Shown here: one piece after another, positions 46,865 through 57,052 of the stretch | Position numbering within the stretch: position 1 is the first letter of the stretch | Layout of the letters: each line of letters begins with the position of its first letter | DNA from: Gammaproteobacteria bacterium | GTDB lineage: Bacteria > Pseudomonadota > Gammaproteobacteria > Arenicellales > Poriferihabitantaceae | Direction: 5' to 3' | Assembly: GCA_009842505.1 (NCBI GenBank) | Contig: VYFG01000017.1 | Span: 1-64,000 of the forward strand | Length of the DNA: 64,000 bases | The notes under the pieces: generated by a model | Database searches by the model: none | What the model was told of the DNA's origin: nothing | What the model saw: the letters and a program-made list of their open reading frames with translations, nothing else | Translations under genes and position numbers: made by a program

Positions 46865-49255
46865 ATGCCTGCCGGGCATACCGAAAATTCCGATTCACCG
46901 GGGGAAGAGGCCGTGACGCAGATCGACGATCTGAGGCGGGAGAACAAGGCACTGCGCCAGCGCATCGCAACCCTGAATGCAGCTATCCTGCGCATCAACG
47001 CCAGTCTCGACCTCGACACCGTGCTGGGTGAGGTAATGGACAGCGCCCGCGCGCTCACCGGCGCCCGCTGGGGCGTCATTGCCACCGTCGACGAGGCGGG
47101 CGCGCCCCGGGATTTCATGTTCTCGGGCTTCGAACCGGAGGAAGAGCGCGAGCTCATCGCCTGGCCCGACAACGCCCGCCTGTTCGGGCACTTCCGCGGC
47201 CTGCCGGGGCCGTTGCGGCTCGATGACCTCTCGGGCTATGTCCGCGCGCTCGGCATCGAGCCCGCCCCGGCGTTCTCCCGGACCTTCCAGGGCACGCCGA
47301 TGCGCCATCGGGATGCAGATGTCGGCAGCTTCTTCCTCGCCGACAAGACGGACGGCGAGGTATTCACCGACGAGGACGAGGAGGTGATGACGCTGTTCGC
47401 TTCCCAGGCAGCCTCGGCGATCGTCAACGCGGGCACCTACAGTTCCGCGCGCCGCGCACGGGCCGACCTCGAGGCCCTGGTCGAGACCTCCCCGGTGGGA
47501 GTCGTGGTGTTCGATGCCGGGAGCGGCCGGGCAGTGTCGATCAACCGCGAGGCAAGGCGCATCGGAGAGAGCCTGCGCACGCCCGGCCGTCCGACCGAGC
47601 AGATCCTGGAGGTAATGTCCTTCCATCGCTCCGACGGCAGCGAGGTGAGCCTGAGCGAGTTCCCCGTGGCGGAACTGCTTCACAGCGGCGAGACGATGCG
47701 CGACGAGGAAATGGTGCTTTCGGTGCCGGACGGCCGCAGCGTTCGGACGCTGGTCAACGCCACGTCGATCCGCACCGAGGAAGACGCCATCGGCACGGTG
47801 GTGGTGACTTTTCAGGATCTGGCGCCGCTCGACGAGATCGAACGGCTGCAGACCGAGTTCCTGGGTCTGGTGGGCCATGAACTGCGCGCACCGCTGGTCG
47901 CCATCAAGGGCTCGGCGACGACGCTGCTGGAGGAGGCGGAAGCGCTCGACCCGGCAGAGATGCGTGAGTTCCACCGGATCATCGCCGAGCAGGCGAACCA
48001 CATGCGGGGCCTGATCGGCGACCTGCTGGATGCGGGTCGCATCGACTCGGGCACACTCTCGGTCACGCCGGAATCCTCGGAGGTGGCCGATCTGGTGGAG
48101 CGGGCGCGAAACACGTTCCTGGGCGGCGGCGGGCGGAACAGCATCGTCGTCGACCTGCCCGCCGGCCTGCCCCGCGCGATGGCCGACCGCCGGCGCATCG
48201 TGCAAGTGCTCAACAACCTCTTCGCCAACGCCGCGAGGCACGCGCCGATGTCCACCCCCATCCGGGTCTCGGCGGCGCGCGAGGACGCCCATATCGCGAT
48301 CTCGGTCGTCGACAAGGGACCGGGAGTGGCGCCGGAGCGCCTCGCGCAACTGTTCAACAAGCACGCCGGCATCGGGGATGGCGAGCGGGCCAAGGCCGGC
48401 CACGGCCTGGGGCTCGCGATCTGCAAGGGGCTGGTGGAGGCCCATGGCGGCCGCATCCGGGCCGAGAGCGCCGGCGTCGGGCACGGCGCCACCGTCACCT
48501 TCACGCTGCCCATCGCCGGGGAGCCCGACGCCGAAGTGGCCACCGGTATGCCGACGGCGGCCGGGGAGAAGGGCGAGCCGGCGCGCATCCTGGTGGTCGA
48601 CGACGATCCGCGCACGCTCCGCTTCACGCGCGACGCACTCACCAAGGCCGGCTACGACCCGCTGGTGACCGGAGAGCCGCAGGACCTCGCCCACATCGTC
48701 CGCACCGAGAAGCCGCGGCTGGTGCTGCTTGACGTGGTGCTGCCCGGTGAAGACGGTATCACGCTGATGGAGGGCATCCCGGAGCTCTCCAACCTGCCGG
48801 TCATCTTCATCTCCGGCTACGGGCGCGACGAGACTGTCGCCAGGGCCCTCGAATCCGGCGCTGCCGACTACATCGTCAAGCCCTTCTCGCCAACCGAACT
48901 GGTGGCCCGGGTCCGCGCTGCGCTGCGCAGGCACGAGGAACCCGAGCCGTTCGTGCTCGGCGAACTCGCGATCGACTACGACCGGCACCGGGTAACGATC
49001 TGTGGCGATCCGGTCGTCCTTACCGCCACCGAGTTTGAACTCCTTCGCGCACTCTCGCTCAACGCGGGACGTGTTGTGGCCTACGATACGCTGCTGGCCC
49101 GGGTCTGGAGCGGGCGCGGCAAAGCCGACGCAAACCTCGTGCGCATTTTCGTCAGGAACCTCCGCCGAAAGCTCGGCGACGACGCGGCAAATCCCACCTG
49201 GATCTTCAACGAGCGCGGCGTCGGATACCGCATGCCCGAACCGGGAAAGGAGTGA
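46865..49255 (+). CDS. GAF-PAS-HisKA-HATPase histidine kinase fused to receiver and OmpR-type winged-helix DNA-binding domain
   Basis: FLGLVGHELRAPL H-box; HGLGLAICKGLVEAHGG; ILVVDDDPRTL...LVLLDVVLPGEDG; C-terminal LTATEFELLRALSLNAGRVV...NERGVGYRM. Confidence 0.9.
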   Translation: MPAGHTENSDSPGEEAVTQIDDLRRENKALRQRIATLNAAILRINASLDLDTVLGEVMDSARALTGARWGVIATVDEAGAPRDFMFSGFEPEEERELIAWPDNARLFGHFRGLPGPLRLDDLSGYVRALGIEPAPAFSRTFQGTPMRHRDADVGSFFLADKTDGEVFTDEDEEVMTLFASQAASAIVNAGTYSSARRARADLEALVETSPVGVVVFDAGSGRAVSINREARRIGESLRTPGRPTEQILEVMSFHRSDGSEVSLSEFPVAELLHSGETMRDEEMVLSVPDGRSVRTLVNATSIRTEEDAIGTVVVTFQDLAPLDEIERLQTEFLGLVGHELRAPLVAIKGSATTLLEEAEALDPAEMREFHRIIAEQANHMRGLIGDLLDAGRIDSGTLSVTPESSEVADLVERARNTFLGGGGRNSIVVDLPAGLPRAMADRRRIVQVLNNLFANAARHAPMSTPIRVSAAREDAHIAISVVDKGPGVAPERLAQLFNKHAGIGDGERAKAGHGLGLAICKGLVEAHGGRIRAESAGVGHGATVTFTLPIAGEPDAEVATGMPTAAGEKGEPARILVVDDDPRTLRFTRDALTKAGYDPLVTGEPQDLAHIVRTEKPRLVLLDVVLPGEDGITLMEGIPELSNLPVIFISGYGRDETVARALESGAADYIVKPFSPTELVARVRAALRRHEEPEPFVLGELAIDYDRHRVTICGDPVVLTATEFELLRALSLNAGRVVAYDTLLARVWSGRGKADANLVRIFVRNLRRKLGDDAANPTWIFNERGVGYRMPEPGKE

Positions 49256-49554
49256 GCGCCTTGCATCGGGCATGGAGTTGCACTGCTTCTTGCATGCGAC
49301 ACACTTCGGACGTCGGTGCAGCGGGAAAATGGCGGTGATTCCACCCCCATCGGGCGGTTTCCGGGCTACCGGGTGTTGTCCTGCATCGGCTCGCTGCCAT
49401 ATCGCCGCACACCCTGGACCAGGGCGTCTTCAATTGCGATCGGGCGCTGCTGGTCGCCGATGCCCGCCTTCGTTTCAATCCGCCAGTGCTGTCTGCGGTA
49501 CCCGAGCCTGATTTCGAAGCCTGAGTCGTCCACCCCCTGGAACGGCCGAACCGT

Positions 49555-50328
49555 TCACTTCCGTTCTTCGAAACTCAACGCGTAGCGGCGACTGAAATTG
49601 AAGCCGTAAAGATCTTCAGAGCAGGGTTCCCAGATCTGCTCGCCCCGTTTGCCCACCCGAAGGGGTATCCCATCCCCCGAATGCCCCTGTGTCCGCGCGT
49701 ACTGCTGCCGGAACCGGTTTTCCTCCTCAATGGCCTGCCCCTCGGAATCGAAATACCGCCAGGTACCATTGGACATGTGACGGGCATGGGACAGTTCATG
49801 GAAGAGGTTCTGGACAGCCGAGAACCCGATCGGATTCCTTGCGCTGTCATACACGATGTGACTACCGGAGTCCGGTATGCGGGCATCAAACAGGATGGTC
49901 GCATCATCCCCCCGGCCGTCAATGAGCTTGGCTGAAACCGGAGCGAGGGTCCTGCCGGATGCAACCAGCGCCCACTCCGAATGGCGGATGGTGACCGTGT
50001 TGCCGCTTCTGTAGATCGCCTCCAGGGTCTCCCGCCCGATACTCGTGCTGGAGATCTCGTCGAGCCAGCCGGCCAGTCGGGCGATCTGTGCAGAGGTTCC
50101 TTCAAGCAGGACGGCTAGTCCGGACTGGTGCAGATTGCTCATGTGGCGGTAGTTCCGCCTGATCCGGAAATCGTCGGCCGGGATGATGCGCTTGACCGTG
50201 ATCACCTCGCCGGCATGGGCCACGCCTCCATGCAATCCATGATTTCCCCCGGCAAATCCCGTCAACCATCCCCCGGCCAAAACCACGGCCCCCGAAAGCA
50301 GTAATCTGAGCACCCTTTCCAGGATCAC
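49555..50328 (-). CDS. Exported putative zinc metallopeptidase resembling family M91 (NleD/HopH-type)
   Basis: N-terminal hydrophobic signal; NLFHELSHARHMSNGTW (HExxH) followed by AIEEENRFRQQYA. Confidence 0.55.
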   Translation of the reverse strand: MILERVLRLLLSGAVVLAGGWLTGFAGGNHGLHGGVAHAGEVITVKRIIPADDFRIRRNYRHMSNLHQSGLAVLLEGTSAQIARLAGWLDEISSTSIGRETLEAIYRSGNTVTIRHSEWALVASGRTLAPVSAKLIDGRGDDATILFDARIPDSGSHIVYDSARNPIGFSAVQNLFHELSHARHMSNGTWRYFDSEGQAIEEENRFRQQYARTQGHSGDGIPLRVGKRGEQIWEPCSEDLYGFNFSRRYALSFEERK

Positions 50329-50502
50329 CCTCCGACAACTCCCGAACTGTCATATTACTGTAACAATTACCCAGGCAATTTGGTAGTAACTGTCTGATAA
50401 ACAGCAAGTAAGCGGCTTCGCCGAGCCGTGGTTGCTGTCACCCGCCGGAAGCGGATGAGCCGTGCGTTCCGGGGAAGGGAAACGGAATTCGGGTATGGCG
50501 GG

Positions 50503-50814
50503 TCAGGCTGCCTGGTTCAGCAGATTCTGCAGGTCACCGTTTTCATACATCTCGGTGACGATGTCACAGCCGCCGACAAACTGGCCATGTATATAGAGTT
50601 GCGGAATGGTGGGCCATTGGGAGTACTCCTTGATGCCCTCCCTGACCATGTGGTCGGCAAGCACGTCCACTGATGCAAATCGGACATCCAGTGCCTGCAG
50701 GATGGAGGCCGTACGGCTGGAGAAGCCGCATTGCGGAAAATCCGGGGTACCTTTCATGAAGAGCACGATTTCGTTGCCCTCGATGACTTCCTTCAACTGG
50801 TCTTGTATGGTCAT
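50503..50814 (-). CDS. grxD: Monothiol glutaredoxin (Grx4 type)
   Basis: IVLFMKGTPDFPQCGFSSRT; WPTIPQLYIHGQFVGGCDIV. Confidence 0.96.
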   Translation of the reverse strand: MTIQDQLKEVIEGNEIVLFMKGTPDFPQCGFSSRTASILQALDVRFASVDVLADHMVREGIKEYSQWPTIPQLYIHGQFVGGCDIVTEMYENGDLQNLLNQAA

Positions 50815-50845
50815 GTTTCTGGACTCCTGAAAAAATATTGATGCG

Positions 50846-51079
50846 TCAGTCCCGGTGCTCTTCCGGGGTCAGGGTTTTCATGGACAGCGCGTGGATTTGA
50901 GACCTCATTTTATCACCCAGAGCCTGATATACCATCTGGTGACGCTGCACCAGCGACTTGCCGGCGAAGTCCGGGTGAATGATCACTGCATCGAAGTGTG
51001 CGCCGTCCCCTTCCACCGTCACCTCGGTGCCCGGCAGGCCGGCGCAGATCCAGTCTTCTATGTCTTTCGGGGTTACCAT
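50846..51079 (-). CDS. ibaG: BolA-family protein (IbaG/YrbA type)
   Basis: GDGAHFDAVIIHPDFAGKSLVQRHQMVYQALGDKM; next to the mla operon. Confidence 0.9.
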   Translation of the reverse strand: MVTPKDIEDWICAGLPGTEVTVEGDGAHFDAVIIHPDFAGKSLVQRHQMVYQALGDKMRSQIHALSMKTLTPEEHRD

Positions 51080-51155
51080 GAGTTGTGGGGTATCTGGCAA
51101 GTGGATTTCAGATGGGGACCGGTGGGGAAAACACAAGGGCGTGCAGCGCGACCGC

Positions 51156-51473
51156 TCAGCCCTTACCGGAATCCTCCGACGGCTCGGGATCCAGCAGTTC
51201 AGTCAGGCCCAGAATCCGCATCAGCGACCTGATCCGGTCCGGGACATTGCACGGACGCAGCCTGCAGTTTCTGGCTGCGGCCTCCTGCATCCAGTACACC
51301 AGCAGGGCCAGCCCGGCGCTGTCGACATTGTCGACCGCCGCTAGATCCAGGGTGCATTCATTCCCGGCAAACCCCCGGTTGGCCTGAAGCGCGCCGTTCA
51401 CCGTGTCAACGGTTAGGTCTCCACGGAGCGACAGACCGGTATCGGTATGTATCACCTGCGCCATTTCCGTCAC
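51156..51473 (-). CDS. mlaB: STAS-domain lipid asymmetry protein MlaB
   Basis: LDLAAVDNVDSAGLALLVYWMQEA; position after mlaC. Confidence 0.88.
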   Translation of the reverse strand: MTEMAQVIHTDTGLSLRGDLTVDTVNGALQANRGFAGNECTLDLAAVDNVDSAGLALLVYWMQEAAARNCRLRPCNVPDRIRSLMRILGLTELLDPEPSEDSGKG

Positions 51474-51482
51474 GGGCGGCTC

Positions 51483-52196
51483 TCAGCCTGGCCTCATCAC
51501 GTGATTGGCTTCCCGCATGGACCCGATCAGACCATCCAGCCCGAGACTGCGGATGGAGGCACTGTAGATCTTGCGGTAGTTGGTGACGAGATTAACCCCC
51601 GCGATGGTCATGTTATAGATCTTCCACCGGCCGTCGCCGTCCAGGATCATGGAATAACTCAGTGGGATGGGAGGGCCGTCCGCCAGGGTGATCTCGGACT
51701 CCACGGTGGCGAATTTCATCCCGCCTCTCTCCTTGATCCGGGTGGTATTGAACGCCATCGTTCCGTCGCCGGAATATTGGAACAGAGCCGTGGCATAGGT
51801 ACGGATCAGCAGTTTCCGGAATTCCATGCCGAACTGCCTGCGCTGCTCCGAGCTGGCGGACTTCCAGTTCTGGGCGAGCACCAGCTTGGATATCCTGCTG
51901 AAATCGAAGTATGGATGGGTGACACGGGCCACCATGTGATAGAGCGCCGGGTGGTCACCTTCCAGTTCGCCCCTTCGCAGGGTGAATTCCTCCAGCAATT
52001 CCTCAACAGCCATCTGGATGACCTGTTCCGGTGCCGGCTCGGCCCGGACGGGCAGGCTGACCAGGATGCCCATGCAAAGTGCGAACAGGACCGTGGCAAA
52101 CATGTTGGCCGGGACGGAGCTGGAATTGCTCCCGACGGTGATGTCCATGGGTTTGACTCCGGGTTGCAGCGTGGCGCTAGTTGCCTTCATCGTCAT
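51483..52196 (-). CDS. mlaC: Phospholipid-binding ABC transporter protein MlaC
   Basis: Signal peptide; Tol-tol-Ttg2 family residues; operon position. Confidence 0.92.
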   Translation of the reverse strand: MTMKATSATLQPGVKPMDITVGSNSSSVPANMFATVLFALCMGILVSLPVRAEPAPEQVIQMAVEELLEEFTLRRGELEGDHPALYHMVARVTHPYFDFSRISKLVLAQNWKSASSEQRRQFGMEFRKLLIRTYATALFQYSGDGTMAFNTTRIKERGGMKFATVESEITLADGPPIPLSYSMILDGDGRWKIYNMTIAGVNLVTNYRKIYSASIRSLGLDGLIGSMREANHVMRPG

Positions 52197-52656
52197 TATT
52201 ACCGGCCAGGCTGAACATGAACTGACCGATCAGGGATTCGAGCTGGATCGCCGACTGGGTAATCTCGATCTCGTCGTCTTCCTGGAGGAAGATGTCTTCC
52301 GCCCCGGGATCGAGGCCCACGAATTGGGCTCCCAGGAGACCGGAGGTGAGGATGCTGGCACCCGTGTCGATGGGCAGGTTGTCATAGTGCTCGGCAATGT
52401 CCATACCCACGACCGCGCTGTAGTCGTCCTTGTCGATGGAGATTTCGGCCACGCGTCCGATTCGCACCCCTCCTACCATCACCGGGGACTTAACGCTGAG
52501 CCCGCCGACATTCTGGAACCGCGCATGTATCCGGTAGACATCACCCCCGGTTCCGGTGGACCCGCTGACCTTCAGCGCCAGCATGGCGAGGGCCGCGATA
52601 CCCAGAACAACGAACAGGCCGACCCAGATTTCGATGGATTTCTTCTGCACCTTCAC
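52177..52656 (-). CDS. mlaD: MCE-domain protein MlaD
   Basis: [25 protein letters not shown]...[21 protein letters not shown]. Confidence 0.95.
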   Translation of the reverse strand: MKVQKKSIEIWVGLFVVLGIAALAMLALKVSGSTGTGGDVYRIHARFQNVGGLSVKSPVMVGGVRIGRVAEISIDKDDYSAVVGMDIAEHYDNLPIDTGASILTSGLLGAQFVGLDPGAEDIFLQEDDEIEITQSAIQLESLIGQFMFSLAGNNDDEGN

Positions 52657-53432
52657 AAGCCTCCAAACATCAAAGCGGTGAGGATAAAGTCCCCGCCAAG
52701 CACCGCCAGGGAAGAAGTCACCACGGTGCGCGTGGTGGCCCTGCTGACTCCCTCGGACGTCGGTATCGCGTCATAACCCTCAAACAACGCGATCCAGGTC
52801 ACGACAAACCCGAACACGATACTCTTGATGATGCCGTTGAGCACATCGTCAACCAGGTCCACGCCTTCGTTCATCGATGACCAGTACACACCGGAGTCTA
52901 CACCGAACTGTCCATGGCCCATCAGGTAACCGCCCAGTATGCCGATGGCGCTCATCATGGCCGCCAGCAGCGGCAGCGCGATGATCCCGGCAACGAACCG
53001 GGGGCCGATGACCCGTTTCATGGGGTCTACCGCCATCATCTCCATGGCGGAGAGCTGTTCCGTGGCCTTCATGAGCCCGATCTCGGCAGTCAGCGCGGAC
53101 CCCGCCCGCCCGGCGAACAACAGCGCAGCCAGAACCGGTCCGAGTTCGCGCACCAGGAACAGGGCGACAACCAGGCCAAGACTGGATTCGGCGCTGAAAT
53201 TCACCAACTGGTAATAGCCCTGCATCCCCAGCACCATGCCCACGAAAAAGCCGGATACAAGGATGATGAGGACGGTCAGAACCCCGATGGAATAAAGCTG
53301 CTGAACGACCAGGTCGAACCTCGGCAGACAACGAAAGGCGCCGGACAGGGCATGCAGGAGAAACACCACGGCATGCCCCAGACGGGAGACGAAGTCGATC
53401 CCGGTCCGGCCAAGCTGCTGTATCCACGGCAT
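52653..53432 (-). CDS. mlaE: Lipid asymmetry ABC permease MlaE
   Basis: [42 protein letters not shown]. Confidence 0.96.
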   Translation of the reverse strand: MPWIQQLGRTGIDFVSRLGHAVVFLLHALSGAFRCLPRFDLVVQQLYSIGVLTVLIILVSGFFVGMVLGMQGYYQLVNFSAESSLGLVVALFLVRELGPVLAALLFAGRAGSALTAEIGLMKATEQLSAMEMMAVDPMKRVIGPRFVAGIIALPLLAAMMSAIGILGGYLMGHGQFGVDSGVYWSSMNEGVDLVDDVLNGIIKSIVFGFVVTWIALFEGYDAIPTSEGVSRATTRTVVTSSLAVLGGDFILTALMFGGL

Positions 53433-54259
53433 CAGCCAGGGCCTCTCAGATCGGCGAGATAATCTTCTGCCGGATAGTGATAGCCCACGGGACCATCCGG
53501 CAGGCCCTGCATGAATTGCCGGGTTTCCGGCTGTTCGCTTTGCATCACTTCCTCGGGTGGGCCATGGCCGATGACCTGCCCGTTGCCGAGGAGGTAGACG
53601 TAATCGGCTATACTGCAGCCTTCCCGCACATCGTGGGTAACGACGATGGAGGTCAGCCCCAGCGCATCGTTGAGTTCCCGGATCAGTTTGACGATCACTC
53701 CCATGGAAATGGGGTCAAGACCAACGAAGGGCTCGTCGTACATGATCATCGCGGGATCCAGCACGATGGCCCGGGCCAGGGCCACCCGGCGCGCCATACC
53801 ACCGGACAGGGATGACGGCAGGAGTTCCCGTGCGCCGCGCAACCCCACCAGTTCGAGTTTCATCAGCACCAGGATGCGGATCAGCGACTCCGGGAGATCG
53901 GTCTGTTCACGCAGGGGAAAGGCCACGTTTTCGAAAACCGTCAGGTCGGTCAGAAGTGCGCTGCTCTGGAAAAGCATGCCCATGTTCCGACGCATGGCGT
54001 AAAGACGCTCACCGGCGCCGTAGGGCACCTCATCGCCATCGAATCGCACACTGCCCTTTCCGGGCCTCAACCGGCCGCCGATGAAGCTCAACAGCGTGGA
54101 TTTGCCGCATCCGCTCGGCCCCATCACGACAGTGACCTTGCCTCGGGGTATTCGAAGGTTCAGTCCTGAAAAAACCTCCCTTCCGTCATAACCGAACTGC
54201 ACGTCCGACACTTCGACCATGGGGCCTTCAAGCAGGTCGGGAACTTGGCGATCAGGCAT
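53432..54259 (-). CDS. mlaF: Lipid asymmetry ABC ATPase MlaF
   Basis: [45 protein letters not shown]. Confidence 0.96.
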   Translation of the reverse strand: MPDRQVPDLLEGPMVEVSDVQFGYDGREVFSGLNLRIPRGKVTVVMGPSGCGKSTLLSFIGGRLRPGKGSVRFDGDEVPYGAGERLYAMRRNMGMLFQSSALLTDLTVFENVAFPLREQTDLPESLIRILVLMKLELVGLRGARELLPSSLSGGMARRVALARAIVLDPAMIMYDEPFVGLDPISMGVIVKLIRELNDALGLTSIVVTHDVREGCSIADYVYLLGNGQVIGHGPPEEVMQSEQPETRQFMQGLPDGPVGYHYPAEDYLADLRGPG

Positions 54260-54439
54260 CGTGTCTACAGTGGAGAGCAGTATGATCGCGTCCGGCGAAT
54301 CTTGACCAACGCGGGATTTTACCAGAAGCCTCGACACGGCGGCGTTTGTCTTGCCCGCGCCATCGAATACTGGTTAAGCTGAAGGCATGCAACAGGGGCA
54401 CTGGCTGCGCAACCCCCCAACCGACACAATGGTACAGTC

Positions 54440-55045
54440 ATGAAGCAACCGACAGGAAATCCAGGAACCGGCATCCCGCAGACCGTCCGGGGGCGGACGG
54501 TTTTCTGGTGCCGCCGGATCGCCATGGTACTGATGCTGGTCCCGCTGGGAGCCGGCGCATTCGGTTCCATCGCTACTCCGGCCGCCCGCCAAATCCATCT
54601 GGGGGACGAAGTGGAACTGCATCACGCCGTCCGGGCCGCCGCCGGCGCACGGGTCTACCTCCAGCATGGCAGGGTCGTCGCCGGCGCCGATCGGGCACAC
54701 CGGGAACCGTACTGTTATTTTCACGTGTTCCGCGACCCTCAGGTGATCGACTCCGGGTTCATGATCCATCCCGACCTGTTCACCGTGAAGGGACTCACGA
54801 GCCGCATCGAGTATTCGGGAGCCCTGTTGCCGAACGTCCGGTACGCGATGTCCTCCCTGTCCTTTCAGGACTACAGCGCCGAATACATGATGACCACTGT
54901 CCGGCTCGAGTCCGCCAGCCAGCCCCGCGTCAGGGAACTGAAGTGCGGGATTTTCGCCGTTCCATTCGAGCGCAGCTACCTTACCCTGGAGGAAATCCGG
55001 AACGTCCTCGGAAACATCGTCACCCTGAAGCTCAGTCAGCAGTAG
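54440..55045 (+). CDS. Exported protein of unknown function
   Basis: Signal-like hydrophobic segment near the N-terminus; 201 aa ORF in a gap between minus-strand operons. Confidence 0.65.
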   Translation: MKQPTGNPGTGIPQTVRGRTVFWCRRIAMVLMLVPLGAGAFGSIATPAARQIHLGDEVELHHAVRAAAGARVYLQHGRVVAGADRAHREPYCYFHVFRDPQVIDSGFMIHPDLFTVKGLTSRIEYSGALLPNVRYAMSSLSFQDYSAEYMMTTVRLESASQPRVRELKCGIFAVPFERSYLTLEEIRNVLGNIVTLKLSQQ

Positions 55046-55081
55046 CCGCCCAGGGCATTCGCCGGCGCCCGACGCTGAGCG

Positions 55082-56989
55082 TCAGCGGCGCAGGGGCTTG
55101 ACGTTGGTGGTCTGCCCGCTGTCATCCCTGGTGCCCAGGCGGTCCTGGACCGCGGCAACGATTCCCTCCGGATCAAGGCCGCATGCGGTGAGCTGCTGCT
55201 GCTGGCTGCCGTGATCGAAGTGCCTGTCCGGCGCACCCAGGTTGATCACATCCACCTGCCGTTGCTCGGCAAGCAGCAGTTCATTGACCGCCGATCCCGC
55301 TCCGCCGGCGACCACGTGATCCTCCACGGTGACCAGGCAGCCATGGGATTCCGCCAGGCCCAGCACCAGTTCCCGGTCCAGCGGTTTCACGAAGCGCATG
55401 TTCGCCACAGTTGCATCCAGTGTCTCCGCGGCTTCCAGCGCCGGTGCGAGCAGGGTGCCGAAAGCAAGGATGGCCACATCCCTCCCCTGCCGCCGGATCT
55501 CGCCCTTGCCGATGGGCAGCATTTCCATGTCTTCGGACTCGGCCACGCCCGGGCCGCCTCCCCGGGGATACCTGACCGTCGCGGGTCCCTGGTGCATGAA
55601 CCCGGTATAGAGCATGTTGCGGCATTCCGCTTCGTCCGCCGGTGCCATGATCAGCATGTTGGGAATGCAGCGCAGGTATGAATAATCGTAGGTCCCGGAA
55701 TGGGTGGCGCCGTCGGCACCCACGAATCCCGCCCGATCGATGGCGAAAAGGACATCCAGATCCTGTATGGAGATATCGTGGATCAGCTGGTCATAGGCCC
55801 GCTGCAGGAAAGTCGAGTAGATCGCCACCACCGGCTTGAGCCCCTCGCAGGCCAGCCCGGCGGCAAAAGTCAGTGAATGCTGTTCCGCAATGCCCACATC
55901 GAAATATCGATCGGGATAGATCGTGGAAAATTTCACCAGGCCGGACCCCTCGCGCATGGCCGGTGTGATCCCCATCAGCCGGTCGTCCATCCCGGCCATG
56001 TCGCATAGCCAGTCGCCGAATACATTGGTGAAGGTGCGGGTCTTCACCGGCTTGGACTCCAGCTTCCCGGTACTGGGATTGAACGGCGACACGCCATGAT
56101 ACACGCAGGGATCGCTCTCGGCGGGTTCATAGCCCTTGCCTTTCTGGGTTACCACGTGCAGGAATCTCGGACCATCCAGGTCGCGCATGTTCTCAAGGGT
56201 CTTGACCAGCGATTTCAGGTCATGACCGTCCACGGGACCGATGTAGTAGAAACCAAGCTCCTCGAACAGGGTACTTGGCATCAACATGCCCTTGATATGT
56301 TCCTCACAACGGCGGGCATAGCTGACCAGGGGGGGAGGCAGGGTGCTGAGAACGGTCTTGCTCTCGCGCACGGAGGTGTATGTACGGCCGGAGAGTATCC
56401 GCGCGAGATAGTTGGATATTGCCCCCACATTGGGTGATATCGACATTTCATTGTCATTCAGAATCACCAGCAGGTTGGCGTCCAGGTCGCCGGCATTGTT
56501 GAGGGCCTCGTAGGCCATGCCCCCGGTCAGGGCACCGTCACCGATCACCGCCACCACCTCGCGGTCCTCTCCCCTGGCGCTCGCCGCCACGGCCATCCCC
56601 AGGGCCGCGCTCACCGAGGTGCTCGCATGTCCGGCACCGAAAGTGTCGTATTCGCTTTCCGTCCTCTTCAGGAATCCGGACAGTCCGCCGAACTGCCGGA
56701 TGGTGGTAAACCGGTCCCGCCGGCCGGTGATGATCTTGTGCGGGTATGCCTGGTGGCCGATATCCCAGACCAGCCGATCCTTCGGCGTATCGAAAACGTA
56801 ATGCAATGCCAGCGTGAGTTCCACTGCCCCCAGTCCCGGCGCCAGATGCCCTCCTGTCTGGGATGTCACCTCGATCAGGAAACGGCGCAGTTCCTCCGCC
56901 AGCTGGGGCAGTTGCTCAGGTTGCAGCAGCTTGAGCTGGCGCGGCGTGTCGATGGAATACAGGAGCGGGTACTCGGCTGTTTCAGGCAT
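55082..56989 (-). CDS. dxs: 1-deoxy-D-xylulose-5-phosphate synthase
   Basis: [50 protein letters not shown]. Confidence 0.97.
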   Translation of the reverse strand: MPETAEYPLLYSIDTPRQLKLLQPEQLPQLAEELRRFLIEVTSQTGGHLAPGLGAVELTLALHYVFDTPKDRLVWDIGHQAYPHKIITGRRDRFTTIRQFGGLSGFLKRTESEYDTFGAGHASTSVSAALGMAVAASARGEDREVVAVIGDGALTGGMAYEALNNAGDLDANLLVILNDNEMSISPNVGAISNYLARILSGRTYTSVRESKTVLSTLPPPLVSYARRCEEHIKGMLMPSTLFEELGFYYIGPVDGHDLKSLVKTLENMRDLDGPRFLHVVTQKGKGYEPAESDPCVYHGVSPFNPSTGKLESKPVKTRTFTNVFGDWLCDMAGMDDRLMGITPAMREGSGLVKFSTIYPDRYFDVGIAEQHSLTFAAGLACEGLKPVVAIYSTFLQRAYDQLIHDISIQDLDVLFAIDRAGFVGADGATHSGTYDYSYLRCIPNMLIMAPADEAECRNMLYTGFMHQGPATVRYPRGGGPGVAESEDMEMLPIGKGEIRRQGRDVAILAFGTLLAPALEAAETLDATVANMRFVKPLDRELVLGLAESHGCLVTVEDHVVAGGAGSAVNELLLAEQRQVDVINLGAPDRHFDHGSQQQQLTACGLDPEGIVAAVQDRLGTRDDSGQTTNVKPLRR

Positions 56990-57052
56990 GGTATCGGCAA
57001 CCAGGATTCATTCGTATTGTTGTTATTTGTTAATGCATATTTGCAACTGTAA

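Noticed and set aside
46895-49273. 792-aa minus-strand ORF opposite the histidine kinase gene
   Set aside because: Shadow ORF of a high-GC gene; His/Arg/Asp-rich translation with no recognisable domain, while the plus strand carries clear HK/REC/wHTH motifs.
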